The notes: generated by a model not told the origin, from the letters alone. A DNA stretch of 8,255 bases from Schaedlerella sp. (GCA_020024595.1 JAHHTO010000106.1:1-8255), one strand, 5' to 3'. Shown: positions 1-8,041, counted from the stretch's first letter. Program-made: numbers and translations.

Positions 1-112
1 AATGAAATCGGTGTTAAAGATTGATAATAATTATAGAAAGAATTCTGTCGCAGAATGAAGGTGGTACCGCGGAATAATTTTCGCCCTTTACAGAGATGTA
101 AAGGGTTTTTTT
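1..112 (+). promoter_or_regulatory. T-box riboswitch, 3' part (antiterminator and terminator), valS leader
   Basis: This is the 3' end of a tRNA-sensing T-box leader; the specifier loop lies upstream of the window. The T-box sequence is at 58-71 (AAGGTGGTACCGCG, one mismatch to AGGGTGGNACCGCG). The antiterminator can form by pairing 58-61 (AAGG) with 85-88 (CCTT) and 69-71 (GCG) with 82-84 (CGC), leaving the 7-nt bulge TGGTACC at 62-68. In known T-boxes the UGGN of this bulge pairs with the 3' NCCA end of uncharged tRNA; here N is U, which suits an A discriminator base as in tRNA-Val. A small hairpin at 42-47/51-56 just upstream may be Stem III. The competing terminator is listed separately. 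Valine specificity is inferred from the downstream gene, not read from the specifier codon. Confidence 0.93.
84..112 (+). terminator. T-box leader intrinsic terminator
   Basis: A perfect 9-bp stem (84-92 CCCTTTACA with 97-105 TGTAAAGGG) with a GAGA loop is followed by seven T residues (106-112). Its 5' arm reuses bases 84-88, which the antiterminator also needs, so the two structures exclude each other. This is the standard T-box transcription-attenuation switch: charged tRNA favours termination, and uncharged tRNA favours read-through into valS. The remaining leader, 113-176, is purine-rich and shows no further element I can support. Confidence 0.93.
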
Positions 113-188
113 AGTGTCGTAACTGTGAAGAAATCGTGAACTGCCGATAAAAGGGAAATGAGAGAAGAGAAGATTTAAGGAGGACAAA

Positions 189-2837
189 ATGAGTAAGGAA
201 TTAGCAAAAACTTACAATCCGAAGGAGATTGAGGAAAAATTGTATGACAAATGGTGTGAGAATAAGTTTTTTCACACAGAAGTGGATCGGAGCAAGAAGC
301 CGTTTACAACGGTGATGCCGCCTCCGAATATTACAGGTAAGCTGCACATGGGACATGCACTTGACAACACGTTACAGGATATCCTGATTCGTTATAAAAG
401 AATGGAAGGATACAATGCGCTTTGGATTCCGGGAACAGACCACGCGGCAATTTCTACAGAGGTAAAGGTTACCAATCAGCTGAAAGAAGAAGGAATTGAT
501 AAGAAGGAACTTGGCCGCGATGGATTTCTGGAACGCACGTGGCAGTGGAAAGAAGAATATGCAGGAACAATCGAAGGTCAGCTTAAGAAACTGGGAGTTT
601 CTTGTGACTGGGACAGAGAACGCTTTACAATGGATGAAGGGTGTTCCAAAGCTGTAGAAGAGGTATTTATCAAGCTATACGAAAAAGGATATATTTATAA
701 AGGGTCTAGAATTATCAACTGGTGTCCGGTCTGCAAGACGTCTTTGTCTGATGCAGAGGTAGAGCACGAAGAGCAGGATGGACATTTCTGGCACATTAAG
801 TATCCGATCGTGGGGACTGATCGTTTTCTTGAAATTGCAACGACACGTCCTGAGACGATGTTGGGTGATACTGCAATTGCTGTGCATCCAGATGATGACA
901 GATATAAAGATATTGTTGGAAAGAATGTTCTGCTTCCGCTTGTAAATAAAGAGATTCCGATTGTTGCGGATTATTATGTAGACAAAGAGTTTGGAACCGG
1001 AGCGGTGAAGATTACCCCGGCTCATGACCCGAATGATTTTGAGGTTGGTAAACGTCACAATCTGCCGGAAATTAATATTATGAATGATGATGCCACCATC
1101 AACGAAAAAGGCGGAAAATATGCCGGAATGGATCGTTATGAAGCTCGAAAAGCAATTGTAAAAGATCTGGAAGAGCAGGGGTATCTGGTGAAGATTGAAC
1201 CGCATTCTCATAATGTAGGAACACACGATAGATGTGGAACGACAGTTGAGCCTTTGATCAAACAGCAGTGGTTTGTAAAAATGGAAGAATTAGCAAAGCC
1301 GGCAATCGAAGCATTGAAGACCGGAGAATTGAAGTTTGTTCCAGAACGTTTTGATAAGATTTATCTGCACTGGTTGGAGAATATCAAAGACTGGTGTATC
1401 TCTCGTCAAATTTGGTGGGGACACCGGATACCGGCATATTACTGCGATGAATGTGGTGAGTTTGTTGTGGCAAGAGAGATGCCGGAAAAATGCACACATT
1501 GTGGATGTACACATTTTACACAGGATGAAGATACACTAGATACATGGTTCAGTTCGGCATTGTGGCCGTTTTCAACTCTTGGATGGCCGGAGAAGACAGA
1601 AGACTTGGATTACTTTTATCCGACCGATGTGCTCGTAACTGGATATGATATTATTTTCTTCTGGGTGATCCGTATGGTATTTTCAGGATTGGAGCATACA
1701 GGAAAGACACCGTTCCATACAGTATTGATTCATGGTCTGGTGCGTGATGCTCAGGGACGTAAGATGAGCAAGTCTCTCGGAAATGGAATTGATCCATTAG
1801 AGATTATTGATCAGTATGGAGCAGATGCACTGCGCCTGACTCTTGTGACCGGAAACGCACCGGGTAACGATATGCGTTTTTATAATGAAAGAGTAGAAGC
1901 AAGCCGTAACTTTGCAAATAAAGTATGGAATGCATCCCGCTTCATTTTAATGAATATGAAAGAAAATGTCATGGAAGAGCCGGATCATAGTTTATTTACT
2001 GCAGCAGACAAGTGGATTCTGTCCAAGGTAAATACATTGGCAAAAGATGTGACAGAAAATATGGATAAATTTGAATTGGGAATCGCAGTTCAAAAAGTGT
2101 ATGACTTTATATGGGATGAGTTCTGTGACTGGTATGTAGAACTTGCCAAATACCGTATTTATCATATGGAGGAAAATCCTGTAGAAGCAAATTGTGCATT
2201 GTGGGTGCTGAAAACAGTGCTTGGTAATGCGTTGAAACTTCTTCATCCGTTTATGCCGTTCATCACAGAAGAGATTTACGGAGCGTTGGTGCCGGAGGAA
2301 GAATCTCTGATGATGTCTTCTTGGCCATTATACAAAGACGAATGGAATTTCCCGGAAGATGAGGCTATGTTAGAGCATGTAAAGGATATTACAAGAGGAA
2401 TCCGAAATATGCGTGCAGAGATGAATGTACCGAATAACAGGCGGACCAAGGTATTTGTGATCAGTGAAAATAGGGAACTCTTAAGTGGTGTGGACGCAAT
2501 AAAGAATTCTGTCATGCCGCTGATGTTGGCGAATGAAATTCTTTTGAATACAGAGAAGAAAGACATTGCGGAAGATGCAGTATCAATCGTAGTTCCGGAG
2601 GCAACTGTATATCTGCCGTTAGAGGATTTGGTTGACTTTGAACAAGAACTGGAGCGGTTGAAAAAAGAAGAAGATAAACTCAGCAAGGAAATCAAACGAG
2701 CAGAAGGAATGCTTGCAAACGAACGATTTATCAGTAAAGCTCCGGCGGCAAAAGTGCAGGAGGAGAAAGATAAACTGGAGAAGTATACACAGATGCTTTC
2801 TCAGGTACAGGAGCGCATGCAGGGACTGAAAAAATAG
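189..2837 (+). CDS. valS: Valine--tRNA ligase (ValRS)
   Basis: Cytoplasmic class Ia aminoacyl-tRNA synthetase that charges tRNA-Val with valine. The 882-residue length is usual for Firmicute ValRS. The N-terminal Rossmann catalytic domain carries the HIGH motif as HMGH (residues 53-56) and KMSKS at 525-529. The inserted CP1 editing domain, which hydrolyses mischarged Thr-tRNA-Val, spans roughly 150-350 and shows TTRPETMLGDTA (218-229) and GTGAVKITPAHDPNDFE (269-285). Cysteine pairs C179/C182 and C419/C422 with C435/C438 look like zinc-binding knuckles. DTWFSSALWP (451-460) is typical of the family. The anticodon-binding helical domain is around 600-750. The last ~70 residues (about 815-882) are a charged coiled-coil, the ValRS C-terminal tRNA-binding arm. 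The start is fixed by AAGGAGG at 177-183, five bases upstream of ATG. First gene after the T-box; intact. Confidence 0.98.
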   Translation: MSKELAKTYNPKEIEEKLYDKWCENKFFHTEVDRSKKPFTTVMPPPNITGKLHMGHALDNTLQDILIRYKRMEGYNALWIPGTDHAAISTEVKVTNQLKEEGIDKKELGRDGFLERTWQWKEEYAGTIEGQLKKLGVSCDWDRERFTMDEGCSKAVEEVFIKLYEKGYIYKGSRIINWCPVCKTSLSDAEVEHEEQDGHFWHIKYPIVGTDRFLEIATTRPETMLGDTAIAVHPDDDRYKDIVGKNVLLPLVNKEIPIVADYYVDKEFGTGAVKITPAHDPNDFEVGKRHNLPEINIMNDDATINEKGGKYAGMDRYEARKAIVKDLEEQGYLVKIEPHSHNVGTHDRCGTTVEPLIKQQWFVKMEELAKPAIEALKTGELKFVPERFDKIYLHWLENIKDWCISRQIWWGHRIPAYYCDECGEFVVAREMPEKCTHCGCTHFTQDEDTLDTWFSSALWPFSTLGWPEKTEDLDYFYPTDVLVTGYDIIFFWVIRMVFSGLEHTGKTPFHTVLIHGLVRDAQGRKMSKSLGNGIDPLEIIDQYGADALRLTLVTGNAPGNDMRFYNERVEASRNFANKVWNASRFILMNMKENVMEEPDHSLFTAADKWILSKVNTLAKDVTENMDKFELGIAVQKVYDFIWDEFCDWYVELAKYRIYHMEENPVEANCALWVLKTVLGNALKLLHPFMPFITEEIYGALVPEEESLMMSSWPLYKDEWNFPEDEAMLEHVKDITRGIRNMRAEMNVPNNRRTKVFVISENRELLSGVDAIKNSVMPLMLANEILLNTEKKDIAEDAVSIVVPEATVYLPLEDLVDFEQELERLKKEEDKLSKEIKRAEGMLANERFISKAPAAKVQEEKDKLEKYTQMLSQVQERMQGLKK

Positions 2838-2857
2838 AAAGAGAAGAGAGGTTCTGA

Positions 2858-5068
2858 ATGAAACAAATTCATATAAAAAAGCCGGATATAAAAGGTCTTT
2901 TTCAGAAGGTCAGACATTTAAATAGAGAAGATATCAAGAACGCGTGGAAGGCGAGAAAGGAAAGAAGAAAACAGATTTTAGAGCAGAGGCGAAACAGTAA
3001 ATTCGCAAAGAAGATGCAGCCGGTATATCGAGTGATGAATCTGTTATCCCCGTTGTTTCATTTCTTGCTGGCTTGCGTGCTTAACTTCCTTATTGAACTG
3101 GTTTCTCGCCATTCTCTGTTTCAGGCATGGGCGTATATGGTGGGAACGCCAAAGGTGTTTTTATTTAATGCCTTTTTGATTACCGTAACGTTTTCAATCG
3201 TGTATTTGGTGAGGCGGCGTGTGTTTACCAGAATATTGTTAAGTGTGTTCTGGCTGTTTCTGGGAACCTGTAACGGCTACCTTTTGTTAAAACGTGTAAC
3301 ACCGTTTAATGCACAGGATTTGAAAGTGTTGTCGGATGCACTTTCTTTGACGGGAAATTACTTCACTAAGATGGAACTGATTCTTCTCATTGTGGGAATT
3401 GCAGCCGTGGTCATTTGGGTTGTCTCTATGTGGCGAAGAGGTGGACAGTACACAGGAAAAATGCATCGGATTCTTGCTCTGATTGGCGTAGGGTGCTGGA
3501 TTGGAGCATATGTGATGCTGACTAATTTGGCGATAGACAAGCGTGTAGTATCCAACTATTTTGGAAATATTGCATTTGCATACGAGGATTATGGATTTCC
3601 GTATTGCTTTACAGCAAGTCTTTTTAATACTGGAATTTCTGAGCCTGTGGGTTATAGTGAAGAGATGATGCAAGCGATCAACAAAAATGGTTCTTTGAAT
3701 ATAAGTGAGGCAGGGAAGAAAGAAGAACTTCCTAATATTCTGGTTGTGCAGCTGGAGTCCTATTTTGATCCGACGGAGGTGGAATGGCTTCAGTTTTCGG
3801 AAGATCCAAATCCAAACTTACGGAAAATGTATCAGGAATATTCTTCTGGATACTTTAAGGTCCCATCTGTAGGTGCAGGTACTGCAAACACAGAGTTTGA
3901 GGTTCTGACAGGAATGAATATGCGTTTCTTCGGTCCTGGGGAGTATCCGTATAAGACGTACGGAAAGACGAAGGTGATTGAAAGTGCAGCGACGGCACTG
4001 AAAGAACTTGGATACGGAGCAGAAGGGCTTCATAACAATGGCGGTAATTTCTACAGCCGGGCGCAAGTGTACAATCATATGGGATTTGACCATTTTACGA
4101 GCAAAGAATTTATGAATATTCTTCGTACAACACCGAATGGCTGGGCAACAGACGATATTTTGATCCCGAATATCCTACAGTCTATGGACACAACAGAGGG
4201 ACAGGATTTTGTATTTACAGTCAGCGTACAGGGACATGGAGATTATCCAACGGAGAAAGTGATTGAAAATCCGAAGATTACGGTTAGTGGTGTAGAGGAT
4301 GAGGGACGCCGAAACGCATGGGAATATTATGTGAATCAGGTATATGAGATGGATAAGTTTGCCGGGGATTTGGTTGCGGCAATTGAAAAACGAGGAGAAC
4401 CGGCAGTTGTTGTGTTTTATGGGGATCATCTCCCGACAATGGATTTGCAGGCAAAGGATCTGAAAGGCCGGTATCTGTACAATACAAACTATGTCATTTG
4501 GGATAATATCGGTTTGGAGAAGAAAGATGGAAATTATCCGGCATACCAGATTATGGCAGAGGTACTGAACCGCCTTGATATTCATACAGGAACAGTATTT
4601 AACTATCATCAGCAGCGTCATCAGAGCAAGAATTATCTGGCAGATTTGGAACTGCTTCAGTACGATATCTTATATGGAGATCAGTATGTATATGAGAAAA
4701 ATGGTGCGCCGATAACGGAAGGTCATATGAAGATGGGAGTTCATGATACTACGATTACAAATCTCATCGAGCAGACGGATGGAAACTACAGTATTTATGG
4801 TGAGAATTTTACGAAACAGAGTAAGGTTTTTATCAATGATGAGAAGCAGGCAACTACATTTTTAAATAATACAAGAATTGACTTGAAGAAGTCTGTGCTA
4901 AAAGATGGAGACATCGTGATGGTAGCGCAGGTGGGATCCAGCAACACGATTTTCCGTACTTCTGTGAAATATGAATATAAAGGCGGAAAGCTTACAGAAC
5001 TTCCGGCAGAAATGGATGAAGTGGAAACAGGACGGAATGCGTTTGTGAAGAGCGAGTCTAAGGAATAG
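2858..5068 (+). CDS. LtaS-type polyglycerolphosphate / phosphoglycerol transferase, membrane-anchored sulfatase family
   Basis: Probable envelope enzyme of the LTA synthase family, which transfers glycerol phosphate from phosphatidylglycerol to an outside acceptor. The 736 residues begin with a very basic ~58-residue cytoplasmic stretch, then five predicted membrane segments (about 62-82, 98-117, 123-144, 172-191, 204-224), and an extracellular sulfatase-fold domain (about 290-600). Expected active-site elements are present: E300 in QLES, the probable nucleophile T342 in GTANTEFE, H460 in VQGHGDY, and D523/H524 in YGDH, matching the Mn-binding and Thr residues of LtaS. Residues ~625-705 form a beta-rich tail with an IPT/TIG-like pattern (IYGENF, then VFIND), not found in short LtaS proteins. 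It starts 20 nt after valS with a moderate GAGAGG site at 2846-2851. The family call is firm. The exact polymer (type I LTA, another glycerolphosphate polymer, or glycolipid modification) cannot be read from sequence. Confidence 0.9.
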   Translation: MKQIHIKKPDIKGLFQKVRHLNREDIKNAWKARKERRKQILEQRRNSKFAKKMQPVYRVMNLLSPLFHFLLACVLNFLIELVSRHSLFQAWAYMVGTPKVFLFNAFLITVTFSIVYLVRRRVFTRILLSVFWLFLGTCNGYLLLKRVTPFNAQDLKVLSDALSLTGNYFTKMELILLIVGIAAVVIWVVSMWRRGGQYTGKMHRILALIGVGCWIGAYVMLTNLAIDKRVVSNYFGNIAFAYEDYGFPYCFTASLFNTGISEPVGYSEEMMQAINKNGSLNISEAGKKEELPNILVVQLESYFDPTEVEWLQFSEDPNPNLRKMYQEYSSGYFKVPSVGAGTANTEFEVLTGMNMRFFGPGEYPYKTYGKTKVIESAATALKELGYGAEGLHNNGGNFYSRAQVYNHMGFDHFTSKEFMNILRTTPNGWATDDILIPNILQSMDTTEGQDFVFTVSVQGHGDYPTEKVIENPKITVSGVEDEGRRNAWEYYVNQVYEMDKFAGDLVAAIEKRGEPAVVVFYGDHLPTMDLQAKDLKGRYLYNTNYVIWDNIGLEKKDGNYPAYQIMAEVLNRLDIHTGTVFNYHQQRHQSKNYLADLELLQYDILYGDQYVYEKNGAPITEGHMKMGVHDTTITNLIEQTDGNYSIYGENFTKQSKVFINDEKQATTFLNNTRIDLKKSVLKDGDIVMVAQVGSSNTIFRTSVKYEYKGGKLTELPAEMDEVETGRNAFVKSESKE

Positions 5069-5099
5069 AATATCAGGAATTGGTAAGGTGGGAGACTGA

Positions 5100-6398
5100 A
5101 TGACATATCAGGAGGCAATTACTTATATATTAAATATTCCAAAGTTTACAAAGAAAAATAAACCAGAGCACACCCGATTGTTTTTACAGTACCTGGGAAA
5201 TCCAGAAAAGAAGCTAAAAGTGATCCATGTGGCAGGTACAAATGGAAAAGGTTCTGTCTGTGTTTATCTGGATGCGATGTTGCGGGCGCAGGGAAAGAGT
5301 GTGGGACTCTTTCTCTCCCCACATTTGGTAAAAATGAATGAGCGAATTGTCATAAATGGCGAGATGATATCAGACACAGCATTTGTTAAAATATTTGAGA
5401 AGGTTCAGAAAGCGGTAGGACGGATGGAGGAACAGGATCTTCCACATCCTACCTTTTTTGAATATTTGTTTGGGATGGCAGTGACGGCATTCGCTGAAGA
5501 AGAGGTGGAGTATGCAGTCCTGGAAACCGGGCTTGGCGGGCGCTTGGATGCGACAAATTCTGTGGAGCATCCGATTTGTTCGGTTATCACTTCGATCGGA
5601 TTTGACCATACAGAACTCTTAGGTGATACGCTGGAGAAAATTGCTGGAGAAAAAGCTGGAATTTTGAAAGCGGGGACACCGGTGCTTTTTTCGGATGGAG
5701 CAACAGGAAGCAATCAAGTGATTGAAAAGACTGCGGAAAAGATTGGGATTTCATGTAAGAAAATCGGGAAAAATGCGTTCAAAAGTCTTGAAATTCAGAA
5801 TAAACATATTGCATTTTCCTGTGTAAATGCGTATTATGAAGATATTACTTGGAGACTTTACAATATTGGAGTTTATCAACCGGAAAATGCCATGCTGGCT
5901 TTGGAAGTGATGCGCATGTTGTTTCAAGAAAAGGGGGCGCTTATCGCATGGAAGGAAGCTCTGGAACAGGTAATTTGGCAGGGAAGAATGGAAGAAGTTC
6001 TGCCGGGAATTTACATAGATGGAGCCCATAATCTGAGCGCTGTCGAGCGATTTGCAGAGAGTATTTCTAAAGTCGAGACAGGAGGGAGTGCGGGGAACAT
6101 TATTTTGTTTTCGGCAGTACAGGATAAAGATTATGAGCAGATGATAGCATGTCTCTGTAATTGTGTAAATGCGGATTTATATTTAGTCACACAGATTATG
6201 GACAAGCGTGCAGAAGATACAAGGAAGCTGGCAGAGATATTTCGCAGATATACAAAGAAGCCGGTATTGGAGAAATCCACACTTCAAGATGCGTGGAATT
6301 ATTTATCAGAGTATCGGGAGGGGCGGACAGTGTACTGTCTTGGTTCTCTATATCTGGCAGGAATGATAAAAGCATTTATAAAGGAACATTTGGAATAG
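5100..6398 (+). CDS. folC: Bifunctional folylpolyglutamate synthase / dihydrofolate synthase
   Basis: Cytoplasmic Mur-ligase-like ATP enzyme that adds glutamate to dihydropteroate and/or extends the polyglutamate tail of folates. The 432 residues match the family length. Visible motifs in order: P-loop GTNGKGS (46-52), LSPHL (72-76) followed by NERIVING, ETGLGGRLDATN (142-153), SIGFDH (165-170), GEKAGILK (183-190) whose K185 is the likely carbamylated lysine, QGRME (294-298), DGAHN (307-311) opening the C-terminal domain, and GSLYLAG (415-421). The start is supported by AAGGTGG at 5085-5091, eight bases before ATG. It lies 31 nt after the LtaS-like gene with no terminator between. valS and folC are often neighbours in Firmicutes (as in Bacillus subtilis); here one gene separates them. 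Whether it has both activities or only one cannot be told from motifs alone. Confidence 0.96.
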   Translation: MTYQEAITYILNIPKFTKKNKPEHTRLFLQYLGNPEKKLKVIHVAGTNGKGSVCVYLDAMLRAQGKSVGLFLSPHLVKMNERIVINGEMISDTAFVKIFEKVQKAVGRMEEQDLPHPTFFEYLFGMAVTAFAEEEVEYAVLETGLGGRLDATNSVEHPICSVITSIGFDHTELLGDTLEKIAGEKAGILKAGTPVLFSDGATGSNQVIEKTAEKIGISCKKIGKNAFKSLEIQNKHIAFSCVNAYYEDITWRLYNIGVYQPENAMLALEVMRMLFQEKGALIAWKEALEQVIWQGRMEEVLPGIYIDGAHNLSAVERFAESISKVETGGSAGNIILFSAVQDKDYEQMIACLCNCVNADLYLVTQIMDKRAEDTRKLAEIFRRYTKKPVLEKSTLQDAWNYLSEYREGRTVYCLGSLYLAGMIKAFIKEHLE

Positions 6399-6432
6399 AA
6401 ATTGTGAAATGTATGGAGCAGGAGGATTCGTG

Positions 6433-6567
6433 ATGTTGGATTACGAAGAGGAATTAAAGAAGTTCAAACCGAGTCTGGAAGTAGAAGATATTGAAGAAGC
6501 GGTTTATCAGGAAGATTTGTCAGATATGACAGATTTGCTGAAACAGGTAATGGAGCAGAATAAGTAG
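6433..6567 (+). CDS. Small acidic hypothetical protein (44 aa)
   Basis: I do not recognise a family for this small protein. It is supported as a gene by an excellent ribosome binding site, AGGAGG at 6420-6425, seven bases before ATG, and by its place in a tight gene chain (34 nt after folC, 22 nt before the TPR gene). The product starts MLDYEEELKKFKPSLEVEDI and ends LLKQVMEQNK. It has 14 Asp/Glu against 5 Lys and no Arg, His, Cys or Trp. The pattern suggests two short amphipathic helices (about 3-11 and 17-43) and no membrane segment or signal peptide, so it is probably cytosolic. A role as partner or adaptor of the adjacent TPR protein is possible but is only inference from position. It is too short for default gene callers and could be missed in annotations. 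Confidence 0.8.
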   Translation: MLDYEEELKKFKPSLEVEDIEEAVYQEDLSDMTDLLKQVMEQNK

Positions 6568-6589
6568 AGAAAGCATACGGTGGGTATAG

Positions 6590-7942
6590 ATGGATTATAC
6601 GAAGAAAATCATCAGCCAGTCGAACTACTGGTATAATGATGGTCTGGGAAAAGCGCAGATTCGGGATATGACCGGTGCAATTCTGTCTCTGCGACGGAGT
6701 TTGCAGTATAATAGGGGAAATATTGACGCAAGGAATCTTCTGGGGCTTGTGTACTATGGAAGAGGCGAGGTGGCAGAGGCGCTGGTGGAATGGATCATTA
6801 GCAAGAATCTGCGCCCCAGAGATAATATAGCAAATGAATATATCAAGAAGATACAGGATGCCGCAAATGAACTGGAAACGATCGATCAGGCAGTGAAAAG
6901 GTACAATCAATGTCTGATTTATTGTGAGCAGAACGGAGAGGATATGGCGATTATCCAACTGAAAAAAGTGATTGCCTCTCATCCGTCATTTCTGAAAGCA
7001 TATCAGCTTCTGGCATTGCTTTACCTTCAGACAGCACAGTATTCAAAGGCACGTCAGATACTTCGTACCGCGCGGAAACTTGATACGACCAATGAACTGA
7101 CACTTCGATATATGCATGAGCTGACTGCGATCCATGGGAAAAAAGTACAAAAAGAGAGCAGGAAACGAGAGAATGCAGTGGAGTACAGTCTGGGAAATGA
7201 AACGATTATTCAGCCAGCACAGAATGCATGGAAACTTTTGTCAGGAAAGTTAACCTTATTGAATATTGTGATCGGCATGCTGATTGGAGCATCTGTTGTA
7301 TGGTTTCTGGTTGCTCCGGCAGCGGAAGAAGCTCGAAATCATAAAAACAATAAGCAGATGATAGAGTCCAGTGAGCGTATCAATGCATTGGAGGCACAGG
7401 TCAGCGCACAAACGAGGACACTAGATCAGTATCGTGCGGCCAGTGCTGATTCAGAAGAGGCTATACAGACAGCAGCAGGTACGGCAGATAGTTACGAGAA
7501 TCTGATAACGGTTTATGAGCAGTACAGTGCGGACAACTATTCAGAGGAGACTCTTGCAGATACACTTTTGAATATCAATCGGAACTCTCTGGGCAGTATA
7601 GGGCAGGCAAGATATGATGAGATGACAGCGGCAGTATTCCCAACAGCCTGTCAAATCAAGTATGATTCGGGAATTGAGTCACTGAATGTGGCAAATTATG
7701 AGTATGCGATTCAGTATTTGTCACAGGTGGTACGTATGGATGAATCATATAATTCAGGAGCGGCATTGTTGAATCTGGGGCTTGCTTATTTGAGAAATGG
7801 AGACAATGCGACGGCAACAACATATCTGACGAGATGTAATGAACTGTTTCCGGATTCTGAATATGCAGCGGAAGCCAAAACGAACCTTGATGCGATTGCG
7901 AAAGCAAATGTTGAAAACAAAACGGAAAATACAGCACAGTGA
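6590..7942 (+). CDS. Single-pass membrane protein with TPR repeats on both sides
   Basis: A 450-residue tetratricopeptide-repeat protein of unknown specific function. The N-terminal ~180 residues are helical with TPR-like units near 13-45 (LGKAQIRDMTGAILSLRRSL), 46-79 (ARNLLGLVYYGRGEVAEALV), 101-134 and 135-168 (AYQLLALLYLQTAQYSKARQ). A basic linker (183-195) is followed by one hydrophobic segment at about 222-243. Then comes a polar coiled-coil-like stretch (about 250-285), a low-complexity helical linker, and two more TPRs near 354-387 and 388-421. Positive charge before the TM, and no N-terminal signal peptide, suggest N-in/C-out topology. ATG follows GGTGGG at 6579-6584 by five bases. It is last in the apparent valS operon, just before the terminator. 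TPRs suggest a scaffold; an envelope-related role fits the LtaS-like neighbour but is inferred. Confidence 0.88.
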   Translation: MDYTKKIISQSNYWYNDGLGKAQIRDMTGAILSLRRSLQYNRGNIDARNLLGLVYYGRGEVAEALVEWIISKNLRPRDNIANEYIKKIQDAANELETIDQAVKRYNQCLIYCEQNGEDMAIIQLKKVIASHPSFLKAYQLLALLYLQTAQYSKARQILRTARKLDTTNELTLRYMHELTAIHGKKVQKESRKRENAVEYSLGNETIIQPAQNAWKLLSGKLTLLNIVIGMLIGASVVWFLVAPAAEEARNHKNNKQMIESSERINALEAQVSAQTRTLDQYRAASADSEEAIQTAAGTADSYENLITVYEQYSADNYSEETLADTLLNINRNSLGSIGQARYDEMTAAVFPTACQIKYDSGIESLNVANYEYAIQYLSQVVRMDESYNSGAALLNLGLAYLRNGDNATATTYLTRCNELFPDSEYAAEAKTNLDAIAKANVENKTENTAQ

Positions 7943-7963
7943 TCTATAGAAAAGTACGAAAGA

Positions 7964-8007
7964 GAAAGAGATATCCGGAAAGGGGTATGTCTTTCTTTTT
8001 TTTATTT
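7964..8007 (+). terminator. Intrinsic terminator after the TPR gene
   Basis: Arms 7964-7976 and 7983-7995 form a 13-position stem with one G-G mismatch (7970/7989) and one G-T pair, closed by a six-base loop. It is followed by an eight-T run at 7996-8003, then ATTT. It lies 21 nt after the TPR stop codon and separates the valS transcript from the SpoIIAA-like gene. Confidence 0.87.
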
Positions 8008-8041
8008 GCCGAGGGAAAACTAAATTGCGAGGAGGAGTAAC

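Noticed and set aside
42..56. Small hairpin (ATTCTG/CAGAAT) upstream of the T-box sequence
   Set aside because: It has no T-run and is best explained as part of the T-box leader (possible Stem III), not as a separate terminator or operator.
113..188. Possible leader peptide or second regulatory element between the T-box terminator and valS
   Set aside because: Only very short frames without good ribosome binding sites are present. The purine-rich stretch shows no clear structure beyond the valS Shine-Dalgarno.
675..1226. Long minus-strand open frames opposite valS and the other genes (for example 675-1226, 2276-2695, 4175-4621, 6464-6982, 7754-8245)
   Set aside because: They lie antisense to strongly recognised coding sequences, have odd compositions rich in Ile, Cys, His or Ser, and encode no recognisable domains. 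They are shadows of the real genes.
6161..6433. Plus-strand 90-codon frame overlapping the end of folC and reaching the small gene's start
   Set aside because: It is mostly inside folC in another frame and shows no family signature. The 44-aa frame starting at 6433 has the good ribosome binding site.
7923..7953. Weak sigma-H-like boxes near the end of the TPR gene (GGAAAAT, then GAAA)
   Set aside because: The -10 box lacks the GAAT core, the spacing is wrong, and the site lies upstream of the intrinsic terminator.
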